This document shows, piece after piece, positions 16,002-23,780 of a stretch of DNA of 23,780 bases. Location: positions 1-23,780 of the forward strand of contig DJRG01000069.1 of the NCBI GenBank assembly GCA_002438845.1, in the 5' to 3' direction. The stretch's first letter is position 1, and each line of letters starts with the position of its first letter. Made by a program: the position numbers and the translations under genes. The notes under the pieces are model-generated. The model was given only the letters and a program-made list of their open reading frames with translations. It did no database searches and was not told the DNA's origin. The DNA comes from Bacteroidales bacterium UBA6366. Its GTDB lineage: Bacteria > Bacteroidota > Bacteroidia > Bacteroidales > UBA932.

Positions 16002-17006
16002 ATGAAGGGATTCCGGAAACTGATATTCAAGTGTAGGCTTTGGTTCCGTTGGGCTAAGAAGTTCTTCGGACAGGATGTCTGGACTCTTGACGAGAACAAT
16101 CTGTCAAAGGCCAAGGCACGCCTTGTCAAGGATGTCAGGGTCGTCACGATTGCCTTCCAGACATTCGCCGAGCAGAAGATCGGTTTTCAGGCTGTCGCGC
16201 TAAGTTATTTCTGCACAATGGCCTTCGTGCCTTTCATCGCAGTGGCATTCGCCGTGACGAACGGTTTCGGGCTTGCTGACAAACTCAAGGAACTCCTGTT
16301 CTCCTGGGACATCAGCCAGAGCATAATGGACATCATCCTGAACGCCGCCGACAAGATCCTGGATTCCGCGACTAACGGATTGTTCGGACTTATAAGCGCC
16401 TTGACCTTCGTCTGGCTCATCATCTGGATGATGATGAGGGTCGAGACAGTGTTCAACAATGTCTGGAAGGTGCGTAAGCTGCAAAGAGCATTTTTCAAGC
16501 GCATAGGGATCGACGTTATCATCCTTGTGCTTGCTCCGTTTGTGGTGCTGTTGCTATATTCCGGCACAATCATATATTCACATGTCCTGGATCTCATCCC
16601 GAATTGGATCGGAGCGACTGACACGATCAAGTCGTTCCTCGGCTGGGTTGTGGCCTGGGCGGTCACGGTGCTGATCTTCTCCGCGATGTACAAGTTCATC
16701 CCGGCGGTGGACGTGAAGTACCGCTATGCGCTGAAGGCTGCGGTGATTGCCGGGGTGGCATTCTCCGTTCTTCAGTACCTTTACCTTGAGACTCAGGTGT
16801 TTGTGATGCGTTTGAACACGGTTTACGGAACTATCGCCGCCATCCCTCTCTTCATGGTCTGGATGAGGTTCGGATGGCAGATAATCCTTTACGGAGCGCA
16901 GTTCTCCTATTCTTTCCAGACGGTCAACGAAGGAGGTTTCGTCAAAGGACTGCCGGGAGTGTCGGAGGCGATTATGAAAAGAGATAAAGATTTGGTTGAA
17001 GTATGA
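16002..17006 (+). CDS. YihY/BrkB-family inner-membrane protein
   Basis: This 334-residue polytopic protein belongs to the YihY/UPF0761 (virulence factor BrkB-like) family, whose biochemical role is not settled. After a basic N-terminal region (1-45) there is the family core: a hydrophobic segment with ALSYFCTMAFVPFIAVAFAV, a further segment at LFGLISALTFVWLIIWMMMRVETVFN, and four more toward the C-terminus including the TVYGTIAAIPLFMVWMRFGW motif, making about six membrane helices. The ATG at 16002 was chosen; an upstream TTG (15996) would add two residues. It lies 11 nt after ligA and its stop overlaps the rel start (ATGA at 17003-17006), so the three genes should be cotranscribed. Confidence 0.85.
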   Translation: MKGFRKLIFKCRLWFRWAKKFFGQDVWTLDENNLSKAKARLVKDVRVVTIAFQTFAEQKIGFQAVALSYFCTMAFVPFIAVAFAVTNGFGLADKLKELLFSWDISQSIMDIILNAADKILDSATNGLFGLISALTFVWLIIWMMMRVETVFNNVWKVRKLQRAFFKRIGIDVIILVLAPFVVLLLYSGTIIYSHVLDLIPNWIGATDTIKSFLGWVVAWAVTVLIFSAMYKFIPAVDVKYRYALKAAVIAGVAFSVLQYLYLETQVFVMRLNTVYGTIAAIPLFMVWMRFGWQIILYGAQFSYSFQTVNEGGFVKGLPGVSEAIMKRDKDLVEV

Positions 17007-19222
17007 GTTTCTCACAATTTACAGAACAGGACTACGAACTGATCCGGCATAGCTACGCACAACTTAAGGCGGCAGCTGAAAAACGTTGCGCGAACCAGCA
17101 GGAGCTGGATGTCGTGCAGAAAGCCTTTGATTTCGCCAACGAGGCTCACAAGAACGTGCGCAGACGCTCGGGAGGCCCTTACATCATCCACCCGATCGAA
17201 GTCGCCAAGATTGTCGTCAACGACATCGGGCTCGGTTACAAGTCGATAGCGGCCGCGTTGCTCCATGATGTGGTCGAGGACACGGACTATACCGTGGATG
17301 ACATCCGCAAGTTGTTCGGGGACAAGATAGCCAGCCTTGTGGACGGCCTCACAAAGATCAAGAATGTGCTTGACAATGAGGACCGGAGCAAGAAGCTGGG
17401 AGGTGACAACGCCAAGAGTCTTCAGGCCGAGAATTTCAAGAGGATTCTCCTTACTCTCAATGACGATGTCAGAGTCGTGCTGATAAAGCTCGCTGACCGC
17501 CTGCACAATTGCAGGACAATCGAGTTCATGCCTGAGTACAAGAGGGACAAGATACTCAGCGAGACGATGTTCATATTCATACCTCTCGCCCACCGTCTTG
17601 GCCTTTATGAGATCAAGTCCGAGATGGAGAACATCTGGCTGAAGTACAAGGAGCCTGACGCCTATAAGGAGATCACAGGACTGATAAACAGCAACCTCAG
17701 CGGAAGAGGCAAACAGATTGATGACTTCATCACCCCTATCGACGCGGCGTTGAAGAAAGCGGGCTTCAATTTTGAGATCAGAAAGAGGGTCAAGACGCCA
17801 TATTCGATCTGGCACAAGATGCAGACGAAGAACATCACCTTTGATCAGGTGTACGACCTCTATGCCCTCAGAATTGTGTTCACCCCGCCTGCTGACACAA
17901 AGGAGAGCGAGCGTGACCAGTGTTACCACATCTTCTCGATCATCACAGGAATATACCGTTACAAGCCTGATCGTGTGCGTGATTGGGTCAAGCATCCCAA
18001 GAGCAACGGCTACGAGGCCCTGCATTGTACCTTGATGAGTGACACCGGGATATGGATCGAGGTTCAGATCCGTTCCAAGAGGATGGACGACATCGCCGAG
18101 AAAGGAATCGCCGCCCATTGGACCTACAAGCAGGAGGGCTACATCAGCGAGAACGACAGCGAGATGGACAAGTGGCTTGCCAAGGTTAAGGAGATTCTTG
18201 TCAATCCTGACGTCAATGCTTTGGAATTGTTGGACATCATTCATAATGATTTGACCAGCAGTGAGATCACTGTGTTCACTCCTAAGGGTGACCAGAAATC
18301 CATCCTAAAGGGGGCCACGGCTCTCGATTTTGCCTATAGCATCCACACTGAAATCGGCAACAAGGCCATCGCGGCAAAGGTGAACATGAAGCTTGTCCCG
18401 CTGTCTCATGTTCTCAGAAGCGGTGATCAGGTAGAGATCATAACGGCGGAGGTAGAGCAGCCGAAGCGCGAGTGGCTCCAGTTCCTCCAGACCAGACATG
18501 CCCGCAATGTCGTCATCGACTATTTCAAGGGTCGCAAGAAAGAGATCGCCGAGGTTGGCAGGAAGATGCTTTCAGACCAGCTGGAGTCTCTCGGCTACAG
18601 GATGAACAATGATTCGATAGAGATACTTCTGGATCATTTTTCCATCCCTGGGGGCAACTCGGAAGAGATGTTCTTCAGGATCGGGATGGGAATAATCAAA
18701 CTTGGCGACCTGTCCGAAGTCCTCGCGTCCGGAAAAGCCGACAAGAGCCACTCTTGGTCTTTCCCATGGTTCGGAAAGAAGAAAGAAACCGCCAAAAAGG
18801 AGAAGAATGAATATGTCATCGCTTCTTGCTGCCGGCCGATCCCAGGAGATGCCGTGATCGGAATCAAGTCTCCGGACGGCACCGTTACTGTGCATAAGAA
18901 ATCATGTCCAGTCGCCGACAGCATCGCATCCAAACACGGCGATTGGCTTGTTGTTCCTCAGTGGGACGATGATGACAGCCAGTCATTCCTCGCACGTCTT
19001 TCGATAAAGGGAGTGGACAGGGTCGGACTCTTGAATGAGATTTCCCGCTACATCTCTCTGTTCATGGGGGTTAACATGCGCAAGGTCTGTCTGAGTACAG
19101 ATGGCGGGATTTTTTCCGGCTACATTGATCTTTATGTTCACGACAAGGCCGTTCTGGAGAGGATGATCCGCAAGCTCGGCTCGATTGACGGCATAAAAAG
19201 TGTCGTCAGAACTGAAATCTAA
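17003..19222 (+). CDS. Bifunctional (p)ppGpp synthetase/hydrolase, Rel/SpoT family
   Basis: This 739-residue stringent-response enzyme makes and degrades (p)ppGpp. The hydrolase HD domain keeps its metal ligands: H63 (YIIHP), H88-D89 (LLHDVVEDT) and the D164-R165-L166-H167 region (KLADRLHNCRT, about 163-173). The synthetase domain (about 235-375) has RVKTPYSIWHKM (261-272), YDLYALRIVF (284-293), NGYEALH (335-341) and EVQIRS (353-358). A TGS domain follows at 421-481. A zinc-finger-like segment has SCCRPIPGD (C609, C610), and an ACT domain (about 662-735) closes the protein. Both catalytic halves look intact, as expected where one long Rel protein does both jobs. The usual Gly before the synthetase R-x-K motif is Lys here (KRVK). 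The start overlaps the previous stop by 4 nt. Confidence 0.95.
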   Translation: MSFSQFTEQDYELIRHSYAQLKAAAEKRCANQQELDVVQKAFDFANEAHKNVRRRSGGPYIIHPIEVAKIVVNDIGLGYKSIAAALLHDVVEDTDYTVDDIRKLFGDKIASLVDGLTKIKNVLDNEDRSKKLGGDNAKSLQAENFKRILLTLNDDVRVVLIKLADRLHNCRTIEFMPEYKRDKILSETMFIFIPLAHRLGLYEIKSEMENIWLKYKEPDAYKEITGLINSNLSGRGKQIDDFITPIDAALKKAGFNFEIRKRVKTPYSIWHKMQTKNITFDQVYDLYALRIVFTPPADTKESERDQCYHIFSIITGIYRYKPDRVRDWVKHPKSNGYEALHCTLMSDTGIWIEVQIRSKRMDDIAEKGIAAHWTYKQEGYISENDSEMDKWLAKVKEILVNPDVNALELLDIIHNDLTSSEITVFTPKGDQKSILKGATALDFAYSIHTEIGNKAIAAKVNMKLVPLSHVLRSGDQVEIITAEVEQPKREWLQFLQTRHARNVVIDYFKGRKKEIAEVGRKMLSDQLESLGYRMNNDSIEILLDHFSIPGGNSEEMFFRIGMGIIKLGDLSEVLASGKADKSHSWSFPWFGKKKETAKKEKNEYVIASCCRPIPGDAVIGIKSPDGTVTVHKKSCPVADSIASKHGDWLVVPQWDDDDSQSFLARLSIKGVDRVGLLNEISRYISLFMGVNMRKVCLSTDGGIFSGYIDLYVHDKAVLERMIRKLGSIDGIKSVVRTEI

Positions 19223-19251
19223 GCCTGATTTTTGAATATACACGTTCCGCG

Positions 19252-21045
19252 ATGAAAAATAGACTGTCAATATTATTCCCGTTGATTCCCGCAGCACTGA
19301 TGCTGGCCGCCATTATGCTTCAGCCTTCGTGCGCCAACACGACCCAGGCTCCGACCGGTGGACTGAAAGACACGCTCCCTCCGGTGGTCAGAAAGGTTGT
19401 TCCGCAGCCCGGCGCGGTTGCCGTGCCTGTCCATGGCACAAAGGTCACGTTCACTTTCAATGAATATGTCACTGTCAAGGATCCCAAGGGAATATTCCTC
19501 TCTCCTCCACAGAAGAAGAGTCCAAAGTATAAGATAAAAGGGAAAAGTGTGGTAGTGTATTTTGAGGAGGATCTTCTTCCCAACACCACCTATACCCTTG
19601 ACCTTACAGGGGCGATCGCCGACAACAACGAGGGAAACATGTTTCCGGGATTCACGACGGTTTTCTCGACAGGAGAGACGGTGGATTCGATGTATGTGAC
19701 TGGAATGGTTCAGGACTGCAACACCTTGATGCCCATAAAAGGGGCGACTGTGATGTTCTACAAGGACCAGAGGGATTCGGCCGTCTTTCTGGAAAGACCT
19801 GTGGCTGCGGTGAAGACTGACGACTGGGGGTATTTCTCCCTGAGAAACATTCAGGATACCTTGTTCAGGGTCTATGCGGTGGTTGACGGCAATGGCAACA
19901 ACATCTACGATCCGGACGAAGACCGCGTCGCTTTTCTCGACACATTGTTCAGACCTGTGAATGTGGTGAACGACACTGTGCCTGAATTGAGGAAGTTCGA
20001 CATGAAGGACACTTTGGCATGCCAGTCCCGGAAAGTGGAGCTTAGGCTTAACGTTTTTCGTGAGAGACCTTCCAAACAATTGCTGATGAACAAGATGAGG
20101 ACTGGCGACCGAGCCGCCTACATCACGTTCATGGCTCCTGACGCAAGGATTGATTCCTTGTGGTTTCAAGGATTTCCCGCCAGCGAGGTCATCACGGAGT
20201 TCAACATCGAAAAGGACAGCCTTTTGCTTTGGCTGAATGACCAGAGGTCAATGCCAGACTCGTTGCATTTGTGTGTGAAGTACTGGAAGACAGACACTCT
20301 CGGTGTGCTTCAGCCGGTGACCGAGAAAATCAGTCTTGTGGACGAGAAGAAGCCGAAGTCCAGAAGCGCCAGAAAAAAGATCGAGCATAAGGACACGGTC
20401 TGTGCCCTGAACCTAAAGGCTGAGCCTGAGACCTTTGAACAGTACGGCATTTCGATGGAATTCGAGTATCCTCCGATCCTCGGGGCGTTTGATTCGTTGA
20501 TTTTCAAGTCTATAAACCCGAGACAGAAAGAAAAGAAGGAGACCTTCACCATAACTCGTGACTCATTGAATCTTAGAAGGTACGTCATCACGCCCGGAGT
20601 CAGGATCCAGACAGGCTACGAGTATTTCTTCAAAGTTCCCCAAAGATCTTTCAAGGACATAAACGGACATTGGAATGACAGCACCGAGGTCAAGGTGACA
20701 CTTCCAAACGATGATAACCTGAGTCTGTTCACCTTGAATCTCACAGGAGTTAACGGCAACAAGTACATCGTGGACCTTCTTGACGAGAGAAAGTCGTCTG
20801 TCCTGCGCAGCTACATCATCGAATCCGACGCAGTTCTTAAGTTCCCTTATCTGAAGAATGGCAAGTACGCCATAAGAATCACCGAGGACCTGAACCGCAA
20901 CGGAATTGTTGACACGGGAAATCTCCTGGCTCACAGGCAGCCGGAGAAGGTCAAGTTTCTGATGACGAAAGACAGCGATCTGTTTGACATTCCCGAGCGC
21001 AGCGAGATCAATCAGGATTTGGATCTGGCCACATTCTTCAAATGA
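19252..21045 (+). CDS. Ig-like domain lipoprotein (Big_5-type), function unknown
   Basis: This 597-residue protein starts with a 26-residue signal and a predicted lipid-attachment Cys27 (LQPSC), followed by NTTQAPTGGLKDTLPPVV. This matches the GG-x-x-D-x-x-PP opening common to a family of Bacteroidota envelope lipoproteins. Residues about 40-145 fit a bacterial Ig-like fold of the Big_5 type (VTFTFNEYVTVKD, LLPNTTYTLDLTGAIADNNEGN). Residues about 150-230 look like a prealbumin/carboxypeptidase-regulatory-like beta domain (VTGMVQDCNTLMPIKGATV, followed by DGNGNNIYDPDEDR). The rest is beta-rich with no catalytic motif, and near the C-terminus DLNRNGIVDTGNLLAHRQPE recurs in the family. It is probably periplasmic-facing or surface-exposed; the residues after the Cys give no clear export signal. 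It lies 29 nt after rel and overlaps the next gene by 4 nt. Confidence 0.75.
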   Translation: MKNRLSILFPLIPAALMLAAIMLQPSCANTTQAPTGGLKDTLPPVVRKVVPQPGAVAVPVHGTKVTFTFNEYVTVKDPKGIFLSPPQKKSPKYKIKGKSVVVYFEEDLLPNTTYTLDLTGAIADNNEGNMFPGFTTVFSTGETVDSMYVTGMVQDCNTLMPIKGATVMFYKDQRDSAVFLERPVAAVKTDDWGYFSLRNIQDTLFRVYAVVDGNGNNIYDPDEDRVAFLDTLFRPVNVVNDTVPELRKFDMKDTLACQSRKVELRLNVFRERPSKQLLMNKMRTGDRAAYITFMAPDARIDSLWFQGFPASEVITEFNIEKDSLLLWLNDQRSMPDSLHLCVKYWKTDTLGVLQPVTEKISLVDEKKPKSRSARKKIEHKDTVCALNLKAEPETFEQYGISMEFEYPPILGAFDSLIFKSINPRQKEKKETFTITRDSLNLRRYVITPGVRIQTGYEYFFKVPQRSFKDINGHWNDSTEVKVTLPNDDNLSLFTLNLTGVNGNKYIVDLLDERKSSVLRSYIIESDAVLKFPYLKNGKYAIRITEDLNRNGIVDTGNLLAHRQPEKVKFLMTKDSDLFDIPERSEINQDLDLATFFK

Positions 21046-21923
21046 TGACAAACATGACAACACGGAAATATATTCTTTCATTCTTCCTCTTACTTGCCGG
21101 TATGACTTGCCGGGGGCAGGCTCCCGCGGACTCCGTCAAGGCTGATTTGCCAGCCATAAGGGACAGCCTGAAGGCGACGGACGCATATTCAGACATCTAC
21201 CTTGACACGGTTCAGGTCAACCGTGTCTTCGAGATCAACGACTATTCCCTGATAGGTGTCGAGTATGGTGTCTCTTTCAACCGGATGAGCTTCAATCCCC
21301 CATACACACAGTCCACGCTCTATTCGCCGAACACTTTCGGGGTTTTCTACACCCGTTACGGAAAGATGTTCGCCTACCTCCCTTATTTCGGATTCAAGGT
21401 TGGTCTGCGTTACAGCCACGAAGGGTATAAGTTCAAGGAAAACAAAGACACCAAGGTGACTCCGACCGTGGAAGGGGCCACTCAGGCGGTAATGGATGTC
21501 GTGGAGGTCCCGTTCATGGCGCATCTTCACCTTGATGGGCTTCACTATAAAGTCATGGCCGAAGCCGGAATCTACGGAGGCTACAGGATGAATATAAAAA
21601 GAACCGGCGAGAATGTCGATGAGTCTATCATGAACTCTTTTCTGGACACCGACCGCCGGTTTGACTATGGACTATGCGGGGGCATCGGTTTCGGTTTGGT
21701 GTTTGAGCCGTTGGAGTTCCACATCAACGCCAACGTACGCTACTCCTGGGGTACCATCTATGACCCGGACTATTACAGCAAGGACTACTACAGATTCGCC
21801 TATCCGTTTGATGTGATGGTCACCGCGGGGGTGTATTTCCAGTTGACCAGAAGAACCGGTCGCGGCAAGGCGCAGCTTAAACGTGAGGCGTATCAGCAAG
21901 TCTTTAATCCGAATGTGAAATGA
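21042..21923 (+). CDS. Predicted outer-membrane beta-barrel protein
   Basis: This 293-residue protein has a signal peptide (ILSFFLLLAGMTCRG, about residues 11-25; the Cys is a possible alternative lipidation site). After a short linker come alternating beta strands rich in Tyr, Phe and Gly (LIGVEYGVSFNRM, FGFKVGLRYSHEGY, VMAEAGIYGGYRMNI, GLCGGIGFGLVFEPLEFHINANVRYSWGT, VMVTAGVYFQL). This fits the porin-like/PorT-type outer-membrane barrels common in Bacteroidota. PorT itself belongs to the type IX secretion system, but the sequence is not clear enough to claim that. The start at 21042 forms an ATGA overlap with the preceding lipoprotein gene and its end forms an ATGA overlap with ispG, so it is in the middle of the operon. 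A functional partnership with the lipoprotein is inferred from position only. Confidence 0.72.
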   Translation: MMTNMTTRKYILSFFLLLAGMTCRGQAPADSVKADLPAIRDSLKATDAYSDIYLDTVQVNRVFEINDYSLIGVEYGVSFNRMSFNPPYTQSTLYSPNTFGVFYTRYGKMFAYLPYFGFKVGLRYSHEGYKFKENKDTKVTPTVEGATQAVMDVVEVPFMAHLHLDGLHYKVMAEAGIYGGYRMNIKRTGENVDESIMNSFLDTDRRFDYGLCGGIGFGLVFEPLEFHINANVRYSWGTIYDPDYYSKDYYRFAYPFDVMVTAGVYFQLTRRTGRGKAQLKREAYQQVFNPNVK

Positions 21924-23266
21924 AAACTTTGACAGCAAAGGTAGGAGATGTCCTGATCGGAGGAGGTAATCCGATCGTCGTCCAGACAATGTGCAACACC
22001 CACACTTATGATGTGGAGGCTACTGTGGCTCAGTGTGTGAGACTCCGTGACGCTGGGGCTGAAATAATCAGGATCACGGTGCCCGGGCCGGCGGATGTGG
22101 AGCATATCAAGGAGATCAAGCGTCGTTTGCGGGAACTCGGAGTTTCGACCCCGATTGTGGCTGACATACATTTCTCTTCACAGACCGCCATCATGGTGGC
22201 TCCGTTTGTGGAGAAGGTAAGGATAAATCCAGGGAATTTCCACAAAGATCACGAGGAGGCCAGAAGACAGTTCGCCCAGCTCATCGATGTATGCCGGGAG
22301 AATGGAACGGCGATCAGGATCGGAGTCAACCACGGCTCGTTGGGAGATTACATCACCAACCTCTACGGCAACACTCCCGAGGCTATGGCCAAGGCCGCGA
22401 TGGAATGGCTGGGCATGTGCGAAAAGGCTGATTTTCATAATGTTGTGGTGTCTCTCAAGTCAAGTAACACTGTTGTTATGGTGGAGGCTTACCGTAGATT
22501 GATGTCGGCGATGAAGGATAACGGAGTCATCTACCCTCTTCATGTCGGCGTGACCGAGGCCGGCAACGGGGACAGCGGCAGGATAAAATCTTGCGTCGGA
22601 ATCTCCGCCCTTCTTTCTGAGGGGATCGGAGACACGGTCAGGGTCTCACTGACCGAGGAACCGGAGGCTGAGATTCCGGTGGCCGTCTACCTTGCCGAGA
22701 GATACGGCCATAGGATTGTCTCATCGATGACATCCATGTCTGTGAATGGCAGAAAGGCCGTAGCGCGCTACGACTCCCCTTCTCGTGAGACCCTTTTGCT
22801 CGATGTCTCGTGCGATTTCGGCAAGAGATTGCTGGACAAGTCTTTGGATGGGCTTGAAATTGACGGAACATACTTGGATGATTCTGGAAACAAGGTCTCG
22901 ATCCGTGAGTCCGGCCTTGGGGCCTATCTTGCCGATGAATTGATGCAGGCGGCGAGAAGACGCTTCTACAAACCTGAATATGTCGCCTGCCCTGGGTGCG
23001 GACGCACCATGTACGATCTTCAAAAGGCGTTCGAGGAAGTCAAGGCCAGGACCTCGCATTTGAAGAATACTGTCATCGCTGTGATGGGCTGCATTGTGAA
23101 CGGCCCGGGGGAAATGGTGGACGCTGACTGGGGATATGTAGGCGAAGGCAACCACAAGGTTACCATCTACAAAGGAAAGACTCCCGTGCTGAAGCATATT
23201 CAGGACACGGAAGCCGTAGACCGTCTTGTGGAACTGATCGAGGCGGATCAGTCACAAGTTATTTAA
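21920..23266 (+). CDS. ispG: 4-hydroxy-3-methylbut-2-enyl diphosphate synthase IspG, with a reduced insert domain
   Basis: IspG (GcpE) converts MEcPP to HMBPP in the non-mevalonate isoprenoid pathway using a 4Fe-4S cluster. The N-terminal TIM barrel carries VADIHF (80-85), VEKVRINPGN (97-106), GVNHGSL (135-141) and GRIKSCVGISALLSEGIGDTVRVSL (220-244). The C-terminal domain has the cluster cysteines C357 and C360 (CPGCGR) and C391, and the catalytic E398 (NGPGE). The style GDSGRIKS and EYVACPGCGRTMYDLQ is that of the three-domain Bacteroidota/plastid group. Those enzymes usually exceed 600 residues, while the E. coli two-domain form has 372. At 448 residues, with only about 100 residues between barrel and cluster domain (255-355), this one has a shrunken middle domain. 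The start overlaps the previous stop by 4 nt and the end overlaps psd by 8 nt. Confidence 0.95.
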   Translation: MKTLTAKVGDVLIGGGNPIVVQTMCNTHTYDVEATVAQCVRLRDAGAEIIRITVPGPADVEHIKEIKRRLRELGVSTPIVADIHFSSQTAIMVAPFVEKVRINPGNFHKDHEEARRQFAQLIDVCRENGTAIRIGVNHGSLGDYITNLYGNTPEAMAKAAMEWLGMCEKADFHNVVVSLKSSNTVVMVEAYRRLMSAMKDNGVIYPLHVGVTEAGNGDSGRIKSCVGISALLSEGIGDTVRVSLTEEPEAEIPVAVYLAERYGHRIVSSMTSMSVNGRKAVARYDSPSRETLLLDVSCDFGKRLLDKSLDGLEIDGTYLDDSGNKVSIRESGLGAYLADELMQAARRRFYKPEYVACPGCGRTMYDLQKAFEEVKARTSHLKNTVIAVMGCIVNGPGEMVDADWGYVGEGNHKVTIYKGKTPVLKHIQDTEAVDRLVELIEADQSQVI

Positions 23267-23780
23267 GTTCAGCGATAATCGTTTCGCAGGCTCTGGTGAA
23301 ATCCCCTTCCTTCACCTTGATCTCGGCGTCAAGCGGAAGGAATATGTCGATTCGGGAGCCGAACTTGATGATTCCGCACTGCCTGCCTCTTTCGACCTTG
23401 TCTCCCTCTTTCGAGTAGCAGACAATCCTTCTGGCGAACGTGCCGGCGATCTGTCTGAACAATACCTCACCATGCTCGTTGCGGATGACCGTGGAAGAGT
23501 GTTCGTTTTTCTCTGAGGCTTTCGGAAGGAAGGCGAGCAGGTACTTTCCCGGGTGGTATTTATAGTAGGAAATCTCACCGTCCATCGGCCAGAAATTGGT
23601 GTGGACGTCGAAGAAATCCATGTACACAGACACCTGGATGCGGTCATCTTTGAAATATTCCTTTTCGTATACCCTGTCAACTATGACGACCTTGCCGTCA
23701 GCGACAGACGTGATCATTTTGGAGTCCCCTTCCGGCAGCTCTCTGTCCGGCACGCGATGGAACCAAAACACAAAGAAAGC
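23259..23780 (-). CDS. psd: Phosphatidylserine decarboxylase, short Bacteroidota type (5' end outside window)
   Basis: This pyruvoyl-dependent enzyme makes phosphatidylethanolamine from phosphatidylserine at the inner membrane. The 170-plus residues seen match the short (about 220-residue) phosphatidylserine decarboxylase family: DGKVVIVDRVYEKEYF, IQVSVYMDFFDVHTNFWPMDGEI (the VH-x-N motif), RQIAGTFARRIVCY and the processing site IKFGSRIDIFLPL, where cleavage between Gly and Ser creates the pyruvoyl group. The frame stays open to the window edge (reading AFFVFWFHRVPD), and no good start codon is present, so the N-terminal membrane segment lies beyond 23780. The stop TAA is at 23259-23261 and overlaps the end of ispG. 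Archaetidylserine-type decarboxylases share the motifs, but phosphatidylserine is the likely substrate here. Confidence 0.9.
   Translation of the reverse strand, partial: AFFVFWFHRVPDRELPEGDSKMITSVADGKVVIVDRVYEKEYFKDDRIQVSVYMDFFDVHTNFWPMDGEISYYKYHPGKYLLAFLPKASEKNEHSSTVIRNEHGEVLFRQIAGTFARRIVCYSKEGDKVERGRQCGIIKFGSRIDIFLPLDAEIKVKEGDFTRACETIIAELK

Noticed and set aside
17012..18244. 410-codon open frame on the minus strand opposite rel/spoT
   Set aside because: It lies entirely antisense to a gene with intact catalytic motifs. Its translation is a low-complexity Val/Leu/Asp/His mix typical of the reverse frame of a codon-biased gene.
19273..20169. 298-codon open frame on the minus strand opposite the Ig-like lipoprotein
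   Set aside because: It shows no recognisable domain, is rich in His/Arg/Ser, and is fully covered by a well-supported sense gene in an operon.
1..23780. A defence, CRISPR, phage or secretion cluster
   Set aside because: Every stretch is covered by recognisable housekeeping or envelope genes. No direct-repeat array, transposase, nuclease or toxin-like gene is visible.

Overview
The window looks like a chromosomal segment of a Bacteroidota bacterium, most likely order Bacteroidales; I cannot name the genus. The grounds are family-level. There is a TamL-type lipoprotein TamA homologue, an IspG with the extra domain found in Bacteroidota and plastids, a short phosphatidylserine decarboxylase of the Bacteroidales type, a GG-x-x-D-x-x-PP Ig-like lipoprotein and a receiver-PPDK_N fusion. 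Intergenic gaps carry TAnnTTTG-type -7 boxes, and clear Shine-Dalgarno sequences are mostly absent. No rRNA, tRNA, CRISPR array, transposase or phage gene is visible. No gap without a gene exceeds 300 bases; the longest are 13701-13890 (190 nt), 5493-5644 (152 nt) and 7788-7901 (114 nt).

Layout. 50-3181: a Na/Pi cotransporter-PhoU fusion and the rRNA methyltransferase rlmD, with small hairpins on both sides of rlmD. 3279-5492 (minus): tamL, convergent with rlmD and divergent from the next unit. 5645-7787: a short-form arginine decarboxylase and a TrmH-family RNA methyltransferase, 4 nt apart. 7902-12448: a 975-residue receiver-like/PPDK_N protein of unknown activity and a cytoplasmic GH13 enzyme, 2 nt apart. 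12471-13700 (minus): a phosphofructokinase with pyrophosphate-type signatures and a canonical Bacteroidota promoter. 13891-23266: six tightly packed genes, ligA, yihY/brkB, rel/spoT, an Ig-like lipoprotein, an outer-membrane barrel and ispG, with three ATGA stop/start overlaps. 23259-23780 (minus): the 3' part of psd, cut by the window edge and overlapping the end of ispG by 8 nt.

Functionally this is mostly housekeeping: phosphate uptake, rRNA modification, outer-membrane biogenesis, polyamine synthesis, PPi-linked glycolysis, DNA joining, the stringent response, isoprenoid precursors and phospholipid synthesis. The least understood parts are the PPDK_N-like protein coupled to a GH13 enzyme and the lipoprotein/barrel pair between rel and ispG. 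The most unusual DNA-level signals are a short repeat (core cactgagcttgtcgaagtg) present twice in frame inside the GH13 gene and once, degenerate, next to tamL; a bulged inverted repeat just upstream of the ligA -7 box; and a possible 13-codon leader ORF with a hairpin before the arginine decarboxylase. I see no clear defence or mobile system.
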